Shown: in pieces, positions 8,696-15,422 of the stretch
Position numbering within the stretch: the first letter of the stretch is position 1
Layout of the letters: each line of letters opens with the position of its first letter
Source: an uncultured Clostridia bacterium
GTDB taxonomy: Bacteria; Bacillota; Clostridia; Christensenellales; Borkfalkiaceae
DNA: 41,353 nucleotides
Assembly: GCA_947625095.1 (NCBI GenBank)
Contig: CANQMX010000015.1
Span: 1 to 41,353 of the forward strand
Direction of reading: 5' to 3'
The notes under the pieces: model-generated
Told to the model about the DNA's origin: nothing
Database searches by the model: none
Seen by the model: only the letters and a program-made list of their open reading frames with translations
Position numbers and translations under genes: made by a program

Positions 8696-10522
8696 ATGGC
8701 ATATTTTTATGATCCGCTCAAACGGGCGTGCAAGAGCACGACGGGCGCGGTGGCGCGGGGCGGCGAGGTTACCTTTCATATCTATGAGGAAAAAAGCGGA
8801 GAAGCCGACTTCTCCGCTCAACTTTGCAGTATCGTGATCTTCGAGGACGGCAAGCACGAGACTGCCTTTCCCATGAAGCGGACGGCGGACGGCTTTGCAG
8901 TGACGCTGAAATTTCACCAGACGGGGCTGTATTTTTATTATTTTCGGCTCGGTGCGGCGCTCATGGGCTGCGGAAGGGGGCGGAAAGGGGAGCTGACGGA
9001 GCACCCGCAGTGCTGGCAGCTCACCGTGTACCGCGAGGATTACAAGACGCCCGATTGGATCAAGGGCGGCGTGATGTATCAGATTTTCCCCGACCGCTTT
9101 TTCCGCGCGGGGCACAATACCGTGAAGCCGCACCAAATTTTCCGCGGCGACTGGGGCGGAACGCCCTCATACCGCCCCAACGAGTTCGGAAAGGTGCTCA
9201 ACAACGACTTTTTCGGCGGCGATCTGCAGGGAATTCGCGAAAAACTCGGCTATTTGCAGAGTTTGCACGTGACGACGCTCTATCTGAACCCCATCTTTGA
9301 ATCGTACTCCAACCACCGCTACGACACGGGCGACTTTTTGAAGATCGACCCGCTGCTCGGCACGGACGAGGACTTTCGGACGCTCGTCGGGGACGCCGCG
9401 GCGCGCGGGATGCGCGTCATATTGGACGGCGTTTTCAACCACACGGGCGACGACAGCCGCTACTTTAACAAGTACGGGCGGTACGATTCGGTGGGCGCGT
9501 ATCAATCGACGCAGTCACCCTATGCCGATTGGTACTGCTTCCGACAATTCCCCGACAGTTACGAGAGTTGGTGGGGCATTGAGACCCTGCCCGCCGTCAA
9601 CGAGGCTTCGGAGAGTTACCAAGACTTTATCTGCGGCGAGAACGGCGTGGTGAAGACGTGGCTCGGCTACGGCGCGGCGGGTTACCGCCTCGATGTCGCA
9701 GACGAACTGCCCGATTTCTTCCTTGAAAAAGTGCGCACCGCCGTGAAGGAGACGCGCTCCGACGCCCTCATCATCGGCGAGGTTTGGGAGGACGCTTCCA
9801 ACAAGATCTCCTACGACGTGCGCAGGAAATATTTGCAGGGCGGCGAACTCGACAGCGTGATGAATTATCCCCTGAAGGACGGCATCATTGCGTTTTTGCG
9901 CACGGGCGACTGCACGGCACTCCGCGAGGCGATCGCCGCCATCCTCGACAATTACCCCAAGGAGACCGTCGATTGCCTCATGAATATCCTCGGCACGCAC
10001 GACACGGCGCGCATTTTGACCGTGCTCGGCGACAAGGAATGTGCCGACAAGGAGGAGATGGCGGTAGCGAAACTCAGCGGGGACGAGCGCGTGCGGGCAC
10101 GCGCCAAGTTGAAAATGGCGGCGACGCTGCAATTTACGCTGCCCGGCGTGCCGTGCATCTACTACGGCGACGAGATAGGCATGGAGGGCGACCGCGACCC
10201 GTTCTGCCGACGCTGCTACGATTGGACGCACCCCGATGAGGAACTGCGCGCATTTTACGAAAAGCTGGGAGAGATCCGCACGGTGAAATTTTCCGATATT
10301 TTCCGCGACGGGGCGTACCGCGAAATTTTTGCGGCGCACGGCTGCCTTGTGTTTGAGCGCAGAAAGGGCGACAAGTCAGTGTTGGTTTTTGCGAATAATT
10401 CTGCCGACGAGTATGCGCTGCGCGCCGCGGAGGGCTACCGCGAACTTTTGACGGGGCAACGCGTGGAGAAGGGCTTTTGCATCGGGAAATTTACCTACGG
10501 GATCATCGCGAAAATTGAATAG
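8696..10522 (+). CDS. GH13 alpha-glucan hydrolase (neopullulanase/amylase-like)
   Basis: A 608-residue cytosolic alpha-amylase-family enzyme without a signal peptide. An N-terminal beta domain of about 110 residues precedes WIKGGVMYQIFPDRFF, typical of the cyclomaltodextrinase/neopullulanase group. Catalytic residues are visible: the Asp in GYRLDVADE (about D333), the Glu in IIGEVWED (about E362), and HD in LGTHDTARIL. It starts four bases after glgP. No good Shine-Dalgarno is present (only AAGAG), so translation may be coupled to glgP. The likely role is trimming limit dextrins or malto-oligosaccharides left by phosphorylase, perhaps replacing a GlgX-type debrancher, which is absent here. 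The exact bond specificity cannot be read from sequence. The stop codon TAG is part of a palindromic repeat. Confidence 0.88.
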   Translation: MAYFYDPLKRACKSTTGAVARGGEVTFHIYEEKSGEADFSAQLCSIVIFEDGKHETAFPMKRTADGFAVTLKFHQTGLYFYYFRLGAALMGCGRGRKGELTEHPQCWQLTVYREDYKTPDWIKGGVMYQIFPDRFFRAGHNTVKPHQIFRGDWGGTPSYRPNEFGKVLNNDFFGGDLQGIREKLGYLQSLHVTTLYLNPIFESYSNHRYDTGDFLKIDPLLGTDEDFRTLVGDAAARGMRVILDGVFNHTGDDSRYFNKYGRYDSVGAYQSTQSPYADWYCFRQFPDSYESWWGIETLPAVNEASESYQDFICGENGVVKTWLGYGAAGYRLDVADELPDFFLEKVRTAVKETRSDALIIGEVWEDASNKISYDVRRKYLQGGELDSVMNYPLKDGIIAFLRTGDCTALREAIAAILDNYPKETVDCLMNILGTHDTARILTVLGDKECADKEEMAVAKLSGDERVRARAKLKMAATLQFTLPGVPCIYYGDEIGMEGDRDPFCRRCYDWTHPDEELRAFYEKLGEIRTVKFSDIFRDGAYREIFAAHGCLVFERRKGDKSVLVFANNSADEYALRAAEGYRELLTGQRVEKGFCIGKFTYGIIAKIE

Positions 10523-10560
10523 TATGTCAGACATAAATACTATGTGTGACATAATATTAG
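10520..10560 (+). repeat. Double copy of the dispersed palindrome repeat
   Basis: Two imperfect copies of the window's short repeat lie head to tail: AGTATGTCAGACATAA and ACTATGTGTGACATAATA. The first overlaps the TAG stop of the GH13 gene. Each half is an inverted repeat TATGT(N)xACATA. It lies before the operon terminator. Confidence 0.75.
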
Positions 10561-10573
10561 AGGCGGAATGTTT

Positions 10574-10612
10574 GGCGGCGCAGGGCGAAAAAGCGGTTGC
10601 GCCGCGTTTTTT
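10574..10612 (+). terminator. Intrinsic terminator of the glycogen operon
   Basis: Stem GCGGCGCA (10575-10582) pairs with TGCGCCGC (10598-10605) and is followed by a run of six T residues. It lies 52 bases after the last gene. Confidence 0.85.
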
Positions 10613-10997
10613 ATGGAAAAACAAAAAAAATCGATAAAAAAATGACATATAGAATGATGTCAAAAAAACGAGAAATTTTTTGCGCAGAAAAATATTTTTT
10701 GTTTGGGAATGATTTTTTATAAAAATCGAAAAGACGGTCGTGCGTAAAAAAATTGATTTTTTCACGATTTGAATGGTTTTATTTGGCTTTTTGAGCCACT
10801 ACTCTTCGTAAAATTAGGCTTTTGCGAATAGTTTGGTGTGTCGGCACGGCGGTTTTATCCTCTGCCCCATGAGGCGGATCTTTCTCTGTAAGGCGGTTTT
10901 TTTGCCTTATCGGAGAAATTTTGCCGCTTCGCTGGAAATTTTTGCGCGCTCCCCTTTCTCTATTCGGGAAAAAATTTTTTGATAACTCTTCGTAAAA
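10613..10997. other. AT-rich intergenic region with hairpins
   Basis: No gene is supported in these 385 bases. They are much more AT-rich than the flanking genes. They hold an inverted repeat TGACAT-N8-ATGTCA (10643-10662) and a hairpin TCTCTGTAAGGC / GCCTTATCGGAGA (10883-10916). A 15-bp direct repeat ACTCTTCGTAAAATT occurs at 10801 and again at 10985, the second copy running into the -35 box of the recombinase promoter. The first copy looks like a decayed duplicate of the promoter region. Confidence 0.5.
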
Positions 10998-11026
10998 TTG
11001 ACACATTTTGCGCAGTGTGTTATAAT
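10998..11026 (+). promoter_or_regulatory. Sigma-A promoter of the recombinase gene
   Basis: Perfect TTGACA (10998-11003), a 17-base spacer and TATAAT (11021-11026) preceded by TGT (extended -10). The expected start near 11033 is only three bases before the ATG, so the transcript is essentially leaderless. Confidence 0.85.
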
Positions 11027-11035
11027 GATTTTGCT

Positions 11036-12091
11036 ATGAAAAACAACCCGAACTACTATCAGCAGCGAAACCTCGACAATCTTGACCGAATCGACAGGCT
11101 CATGGAGGAACTCCCCTACTTTTGCGAGGATTTTTTGCGTGGCGTGGAGACCCGCACGAGTACCCTCACCCGCCTCAATTACGTCTACGACCTGCGGATC
11201 TTCTTTGATTTTCTCGTAAAAAAGCGCTTCCGCGGTAAGCAGGTGCGCGATCTGACCCTTGAGGACATCGAACGCGTGACGGACACCGACATCGAGATCT
11301 TCCTTTCCTACCTCTCCAACTATGAGTTCGGCGGAAAGCGGCTCTCCTGCGACGAGCGCGCCAAGGCGAGGAAACTTTCCACCGTGCGATCCATGTATAA
11401 GTACTTCTTCAACAAGGGACTCATTGAGGTGAACAATACCGCCAAGGTCGCGACGCCCAAACTCCACGAGAAGGAGATCGTGCGGCTGGAGGGAAACGAG
11501 GTCTCCTCCCTCCTCGACACCGCCGAGTACGGCAACGGCCTTTCAGACCACGCAAGCGGCTACCACGACAAGACGAAGATCCGCGATACCGCCATTCTGA
11601 CCCTGTTTTTGGGGACGGGCATCCGTATTTCCGAACTCGTCGGGCTGAACGACGAGAGCATAGACTTTTCCACAGGTTCTTTTGTGGTGACGCGCAAGGG
11701 CGGAAACCACGCGATCTTGTATTTCTCTGAGGAGGTCGGCGACGCGCTTGCGGCCTATATCGCCCAAAAACAGGACGACCCCAAGGTGCCTTCCGACGAG
11801 CACGCCCTCTTCCTCTCCATGCAATACAGGCGCATTACCGTGCGCGCCGTTGAAAATCTCGTGAAAAAGTACGCGCGCATCGTCTCCCCTCTCAAAAAAA
11901 TTACGCCGCATAAACTGCGCTCGACCTATGGCACGGCGCTTTACCGCGAGACGGGCGACATCTACATCGTCGCCGACGTCTTGGGGCATAAGGACGTGAA
12001 TACGACGCGGAAGCACTACGCCGCAATCACCGAGGATCACCGCAAGGCGGTCGCGGGCAAGGTGAAACTGCACAAAGAGGACGACGAATGA
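11036..12091 (+). CDS. Tyrosine site-specific recombinase (Xer-like)
   Basis: Tyrosine recombinase of 351 residues. The N-terminal SAM-like core-binding domain spans about residues 25-135. The catalytic domain has Arg in GTGIRISEL (about R197), Lys in TRKGGN, HKLR (about H292/R295), and LGHKDVNTTRKHY (H318, nucleophile Y328). It is longer than typical XerC/XerD (about 300) because of extra residues before the core-binding domain and between the domains (around DHASGYHDKTKI). No transposon or phage context is visible, and it overlaps hflX by four bases, which favours a housekeeping Xer-type protein over a mobile integrase. The ATG at 11036 lies inside the promoter-proximal region with no Shine-Dalgarno. 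Whether it is the dif recombinase of this organism cannot be decided from this window. Confidence 0.85.
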   Translation: MKNNPNYYQQRNLDNLDRIDRLMEELPYFCEDFLRGVETRTSTLTRLNYVYDLRIFFDFLVKKRFRGKQVRDLTLEDIERVTDTDIEIFLSYLSNYEFGGKRLSCDERAKARKLSTVRSMYKYFFNKGLIEVNNTAKVATPKLHEKEIVRLEGNEVSSLLDTAEYGNGLSDHASGYHDKTKIRDTAILTLFLGTGIRISELVGLNDESIDFSTGSFVVTRKGGNHAILYFSEEVGDALAAYIAQKQDDPKVPSDEHALFLSMQYRRITVRAVENLVKKYARIVSPLKKITPHKLRSTYGTALYRETGDIYIVADVLGHKDVNTTRKHYAAITEDHRKAVAGKVKLHKEDDE

Positions 12092-13302
12092 GCGAAAAAA
12101 GCGAGGTCGTCTACGTCATCCAACCCGTGTTCGGCGCGGAGAGCAAGGCGGTGCACGAGGAGGCCATTGCGCTCATCGAGAGCGCGGGCGCGGCCTATGC
12201 GGGCACGATTTTTCAAAATATCCGCGAAGTGAACCCCGCTACGTACATCGGCGAGGGCAAATTGCACGAACTCAAAGAGCGGCTCGAGGGATTGGACGAC
12301 GTGACGGTGCTCTTCAACGGGGAACTCTCCCCCTCCCAGACCCTGAACATCTCCGAGGCGCTCGGCGGCAGGAAGGTGATCGACCGCACGACGCTCATCC
12401 TCGATATCTTCGCCCTGCGCGCCGCGAGCAGCGAGGGAAAGTTGCAGGTGGAACTCGCCCAGCTCAACTACCTCTATCTGAGGCTCCGGGGCAAGGGCGC
12501 GGCGCTTTCGCGGCTCGGGGGCGGGATCGGCACGCGCGGCCCGGGCGAGACCCAATTGGAGACGGACAGGCGGCACATCCGTGCGCGCATCCACACGCTG
12601 GAGGGACGGCTCGCGGAGACGGAAAAACGGCGTGCGCACCTCACCGAGCGCAGAAAAAAAGACCGCGTGATGACGGTGGCGCTCGTCGGCTACACGAACA
12701 CGGGGAAATCTACCCTTCTGAATACCATGACGGGCGCGGACGTTTTGACCAAGGACGCTCTGTTTGCGACCCTCGACCCCACCGCGCGGGCGTTTGAAAT
12801 AGAGGGCGTGCCCTTCCTCATGGTGGATACCGTAGGATTTTTGCAGGAACTGCCCCACCACCTCATCGAGGCCTTCAAATCGACGCTGGAGAGCGCCCTC
12901 CACTGCGACCTTGCCCTCATCGTGTGCGACGCGGCGGGCGACTACGAGACGCAACTTTCGACGACCCTGAAAACGCTCGGCGATTTGGGGTTTTCTTCCC
13001 CCCACCTCGTCGTTCTGAACAAGTGCGACATTGCGCCGAACGGGTATTTCCCCCGTGACGCCGTGCGCATTTCCGCCAAGACGGGCGCGGGGCTTGGGGA
13101 GTTGAAGCGACGCATCTTCGACATTTTGAAGGACAACTTTGTGCGGGCGGAACTCTTTGTGCCCTATGCCAAGATGGGCGCATACGGCGGGCTACGCCCC
13201 CTCATCACCGAACGGAGCGTGGAATACACCGACGGCGGCGTGAAAATTTCCGCCATCATTCCCGCCATCTATGCGGAGAAATTCCGCGATTACAGAATTT
13301 GA
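12088..13302 (+). CDS. hflX: GTPase HflX
   Basis: Ribosome-associated GTPase that splits stalled or hibernating ribosomes. The 404 residues show the family-specific N-terminal domain with ATYIGEGKLHELK and the glycine-rich GGIGTRGPGETQLETDRR linker. The G domain has P-loop GYTNTGKST, switch II DTVGF, and NKCD for guanine recognition. A short C-terminal domain follows. Its ATG overlaps the stop of the recombinase gene (ATGA), indicating co-translation. It ends in a terminator shared with the convergent small cysteine-rich gene. Confidence 0.96.
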   Translation: MSEKSEVVYVIQPVFGAESKAVHEEAIALIESAGAAYAGTIFQNIREVNPATYIGEGKLHELKERLEGLDDVTVLFNGELSPSQTLNISEALGGRKVIDRTTLILDIFALRAASSEGKLQVELAQLNYLYLRLRGKGAALSRLGGGIGTRGPGETQLETDRRHIRARIHTLEGRLAETEKRRAHLTERRKKDRVMTVALVGYTNTGKSTLLNTMTGADVLTKDALFATLDPTARAFEIEGVPFLMVDTVGFLQELPHHLIEAFKSTLESALHCDLALIVCDAAGDYETQLSTTLKTLGDLGFSSPHLVVLNKCDIAPNGYFPRDAVRISAKTGAGLGELKRRIFDILKDNFVRAELFVPYAKMGAYGGLRPLITERSVEYTDGGVKISAIIPAIYAEKFRDYRI

Positions 13303-13333
13303 GCGCTGCCCGACGGCAACGCTCTACTTTTTT
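13301..13333 (+). terminator. Intrinsic terminator after hflX
   Basis: GAGCG-C-TGCC pairs across a CGAC loop with GGCA-A-CGCTC (one mismatch) and is followed by TACTTTTTTT. The hairpin begins inside the hflX stop codon, and its T-run overlaps the 3' end of the convergent small gene. Confidence 0.75.
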
Positions 13334-13512
13334 TCGTGATATTCGCTCGGATCGTAATAGATCTTATCGATCTTGATGGTGGCGAAGTCCTGAATATCGA
13401 GGCACTTTCCGCAATTATCGCAAATTTTGTTGGGATCGAGGTCGCAGACTTCACATTCGAGGCAACCATCGCACTCTTTCGTTTCGTCGAGCACGCACAT
13501 TTTGACTTCCAT
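13324..13512 (-). CDS. Small eight-cysteine metal-binding protein
   Basis: A 62-residue acidic protein with eight Cys at positions 6, 14, 17, 20, 23, 31, 34 and 37, arranged as a CxxCxxCxxC run followed by CxxCxxC. This spacing suggests an iron-sulfur cluster or zinc. I do not recognise the family, and the spacing differs from the standard 2[4Fe-4S] ferredoxin. It has its own consensus promoter, placed so that transcription should begin at the ATG itself. An alternative start is Met5, which would put GGAAG upstream of it. It is divergent from lexA and convergent with hflX. The promoter, a cysteine pattern too regular for chance, and a clean stop argue that it is real, although it is short. 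Confidence 0.75.
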   Translation of the reverse strand: MEVKMCVLDETKECDGCLECEVCDLDPNKICDNCGKCLDIQDFATIKIDKIYYDPSEYHEKK

Positions 13513-13518
13513 ATCCTT

Positions 13519-13547
13519 ATTATACCCCCTTTTCGCCCATATGACAA
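13519..13547 (-). promoter_or_regulatory. Promoter of the Cys-rich gene, leaderless
   Basis: On the minus strand TTGTCA (13547-13542), 17 bases, TATAAT (13524-13519). Exactly six bases then separate the -10 box from the ATG, so the predicted +1 is the A of the start codon. Confidence 0.8.
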
Positions 13548-13577
13548 GAAAAAAATAAAAATTTTCACAAAAAAGTT

Positions 13578-13592
13578 GAAACAAATGTTTGC
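13578..13592 (+). promoter_or_regulatory. Candidate LexA operator
   Basis: GAAACAAATGTTTGC contains AAAC-N4-GTTT, a symmetric variant of the Gram-positive SOS box GAAC-N4-GTTC. It overlaps the lexA -35 box, where autorepression would be expected. Confidence 0.5.
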
Positions 13593-13617
13593 AATTTTGT
13601 TTTGGATGTGCTATAAT
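13589..13617 (+). promoter_or_regulatory. Sigma-A promoter of lexA
   Basis: TTGCAA (13589-13594), 17 bases, TATAAT (13612-13617) with an extended TGC just before it. It precedes GGAGG and the lexA ATG. Confidence 0.8.
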
Positions 13618-13635
13618 GGCAATGGAGGCAGGGAT

Positions 13636-14244
13636 ATGCTCAAACAGGATAAACTCTTGAATGTGCTCGACTACATCAACCGCTACATCGAGGAGAACGG
13701 GTTTCCCCCCACCGTGCGCGACATCGGGAGAGACCTCGGCATCAAGTCCACCGCGACGGTCTACGACTATTTGAACCGCTTGAAGGACATGGGAATGTTG
13801 CAGAAGGCGGACAATAAAAAGCGCGCCGTGGCCGTGAAGGGAGGCGGAAATATGTTCCGTGCGCCCCTGCTCGGCACGGTGAATGCAGGCCAGCCCATCC
13901 TTGCCGTGGAGGAGAACGAGGGGTACTATCCCCTTCCCACCGCGCAGTTCAAGGGGGACGATCTGTTCCTTTTGAATGTGCACGGCGAGAGTATGATCGA
14001 AGCGGGCATCTGCGACGGCGACAAGATCGTGGTGCGGCGGCAGGAGACGGCGGAAAACGGCGACATTGTGGTTGCGATGTTCGACGAGGGCTACGGCGAC
14101 GGGGCGACCGTGAAGCGGTTTTTCAGGCGCGACGGGAAAATCATTTTGCACCCCGAAAACGAGACGATGAAGGACATCGTGCCCGATGACCCCGACGGCG
14201 TCAAGATCTTGGGAAAGGTAATCGGGCTTTTGAGAAGCATATAG
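13636..14244 (+). CDS. lexA: SOS repressor LexA
   Basis: Represses SOS genes and self-cleaves when RecA filaments form. The 202-residue product has an N-terminal winged helix (residues 1-65, with PPTVRDIGRDLGIKSTATVYDYL as the recognition region). The Ala84-Gly85 cleavage bond lies in TVNAGQP. The S24 protease dyad is Ser119 in HGESMI and Lys160 in GATVKRF. The ATG has GGAGG seven bases upstream. The frame is open far upstream, but that part overlaps the divergent small gene and the promoter. It carries its own promoter with a possible operator and its own terminator, so it is monocistronic. Confidence 0.95.
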   Translation: MLKQDKLLNVLDYINRYIEENGFPPTVRDIGRDLGIKSTATVYDYLNRLKDMGMLQKADNKKRAVAVKGGGNMFRAPLLGTVNAGQPILAVEENEGYYPLPTAQFKGDDLFLLNVHGESMIEAGICDGDKIVVRRQETAENGDIVVAMFDEGYGDGATVKRFFRRDGKIILHPENETMKDIVPDDPDGVKILGKVIGLLRSI

Positions 14245-14246
14245 GC

Positions 14247-14554
14247 GAAAAACGCGGCGAGGCCGCGTTTTTTTGCGGGAAAATACACGGAAAGATACAC
14301 TCGCTACGCTCGGTATGAGGAGATGTCCTTCTCATCCGCGGGGGAAGCGAGCGGTGCCCCACCCCCCTCCCCCCCAAGGAGGGGGCAGGACGCACTCCGC
14401 CCTTGCGGGGCGTCGGTATGAGGCAGCGGCTTGGTGGGATAGAATATGGTGGAAAAAACTCGGCAAAGCTGCGTTTTTTTACGGAAGATAAATGCAACAA
14501 AGATACACTCACGCGCCGCCGCGGCAAAGCCGCGGCGGCGCGTTCGGTATGAGG
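14247..14554. repeat. Duplicated terminator-like module with GC-rich insert
   Basis: Two related modules at about 14247-14320 and 14450-14554 each consist of a short GC hairpin with a T7 run, then AAAGATACACTC, a GC-rich hairpin, and TCGGTATGAGG. The second carries a perfect 15-bp stem ACGCGCCGCCGCGGC with an AAA loop (14511-14543). A third TCGGTATGAGG sits at 14412. Between the modules is a C7/G5-rich palindromic stretch (around 14361-14390) resembling small non-coding repeats common between genes in clostridial genomes. No gene is seen. Confidence 0.6.
14252..14274 (+). terminator. Intrinsic terminator of lexA
   Basis: ACGCGGC / GCCGCGT stem with a GAG loop and a seven-T run, eight bases after the lexA stop. 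Confidence 0.9.
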
Positions 14555-14556
14555 GA

Positions 14557-14670
14557 TAATTCAAAGTATATTGAACAATTCAAAGTACAGTGAATAATTC
14601 AAAGTACAATGGATAATTCACAGCGTAGTGAACAATTCAAAGTATAGGCAATAATTCAAAATACACGGAA
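14557..14670. repeat. Six tandem 19-bp repeats
   Basis: Six consecutive 19-bp units approximating TAATTCAAAGTAYAGTGAA, starting at 14557, 14576, 14595, 14614, 14633 and 14652, with a partial seventh reaching about 14684. They fill most of the gap between lexA and rluB and have no intact coding frame. Confidence 0.88.
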
Positions 14671-14690
14671 TGTTTCGAAGGAGGGCGGAT

Positions 14691-15395
14691 TTATAGATTT
14701 TTCAGGTAAAAGACCTCTTCCGGCGTGAGTTTTCGGCAGGCGCCGCGGTCGAGACCCGTGAGCGTCAACTCCCCCACCTTGATGCGCTTTAAGAAGGCGA
14801 CGGGCTTTCCGACGGCCTCGAACATCTTACGGATCTCGCGGTTCTTCCCCTCGGTGAGCGTGACGTGCAGTTTGGTGTATGCCTTGTCCGTCTCGACGAC
14901 GTTGATCTTGCACTTCTTGGTGACGACGCCCTTTTCGATCTCCACCCCCGCGCGGAGACGGTTGAGGAGATTGGCGGTGACGGTGCCATCGACGCGCACG
15001 AGATAGGTCTTGGGAATTTCATTTTGCGGCGCGGTGAGACGGTAGGCGAGGTCGCCGTCGTTGGTGAGGATGAGGAGGCCTTCGGTATCGTAGTCCAGCC
15101 GCCCCACGGGTACGACCCGCCCCGCGCCCGCGGGGAGAAAGTCCATGACCGTCTTTCTGCCCTTGTCATCGGACACCGTGCAGAGACACCCCTTGGGCTT
15201 GTTGAGAATGTAATATTCGTACTTCACCTTGTGCGAGAGAAGTTTTCCGTCGAGCATGACGGCGTCCTCCGCCCCCACATCGTCGCCCGCCTTGGCAGGC
15301 ACGCCGTTTATTGTCACCCTGCCCTCGGCGACGAGCGCGTCCGCCCCCCTGCGGGAGGCAACGCCCTGTTCGGCAAGGAATTTGTTGATGCGCAT
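14691..15395 (-). CDS. rluB: Pseudouridine synthase RluB family
   Basis: Converts a uridine of 23S rRNA to pseudouridine. The 234-residue protein has an N-terminal S4 RNA-binding domain (RINKFLAEQGVASRRGADALV). The catalytic domain has the conserved Asp in GRLDYDTEGLLILTNDG and KTYLVRVDG after it. The C-terminal EGKNREIRKMFEAVG is characteristic of the RluB/RluE/RluF group. The start has CGGAG eight bases upstream. It is last in the scpA-scpB-ytfI-gerW-dac-rluB series, matching the order found around scpAB in Bacillus. No clear terminator follows; the tandem repeats lie directly downstream. RluB rather than RluE/F is chosen from context. Confidence 0.92.
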   Translation of the reverse strand: MRINKFLAEQGVASRRGADALVAEGRVTINGVPAKAGDDVGAEDAVMLDGKLLSHKVKYEYYILNKPKGCLCTVSDDKGRKTVMDFLPAGAGRVVPVGRLDYDTEGLLILTNDGDLAYRLTAPQNEIPKTYLVRVDGTVTANLLNRLRAGVEIEKGVVTKKCKINVVETDKAYTKLHVTLTEGKNREIRKMFEAVGKPVAFLKRIKVGELTLTGLDRGACRKLTPEEVFYLKNL

Positions 15396-15422
15396 TTTGC
15401 CGCTCCGTAGAAATTTGTTCCA

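Noticed and set aside
10883-10916. Riboswitch upstream of the recombinase
   Set aside because: A hairpin is present, but it lies upstream of the promoter and so is not in the recombinase leader; no known aptamer core was recognised.
11036-12091. Integrase of a mobile element or prophage
   Set aside because: No tRNA attachment site, excisionase, relaxase or phage genes nearby; it overlaps hflX in a housekeeping arrangement.
14557-14670. CRISPR array
   Set aside because: The 19-bp units are directly adjacent with no unique spacers, and there are no cas genes.
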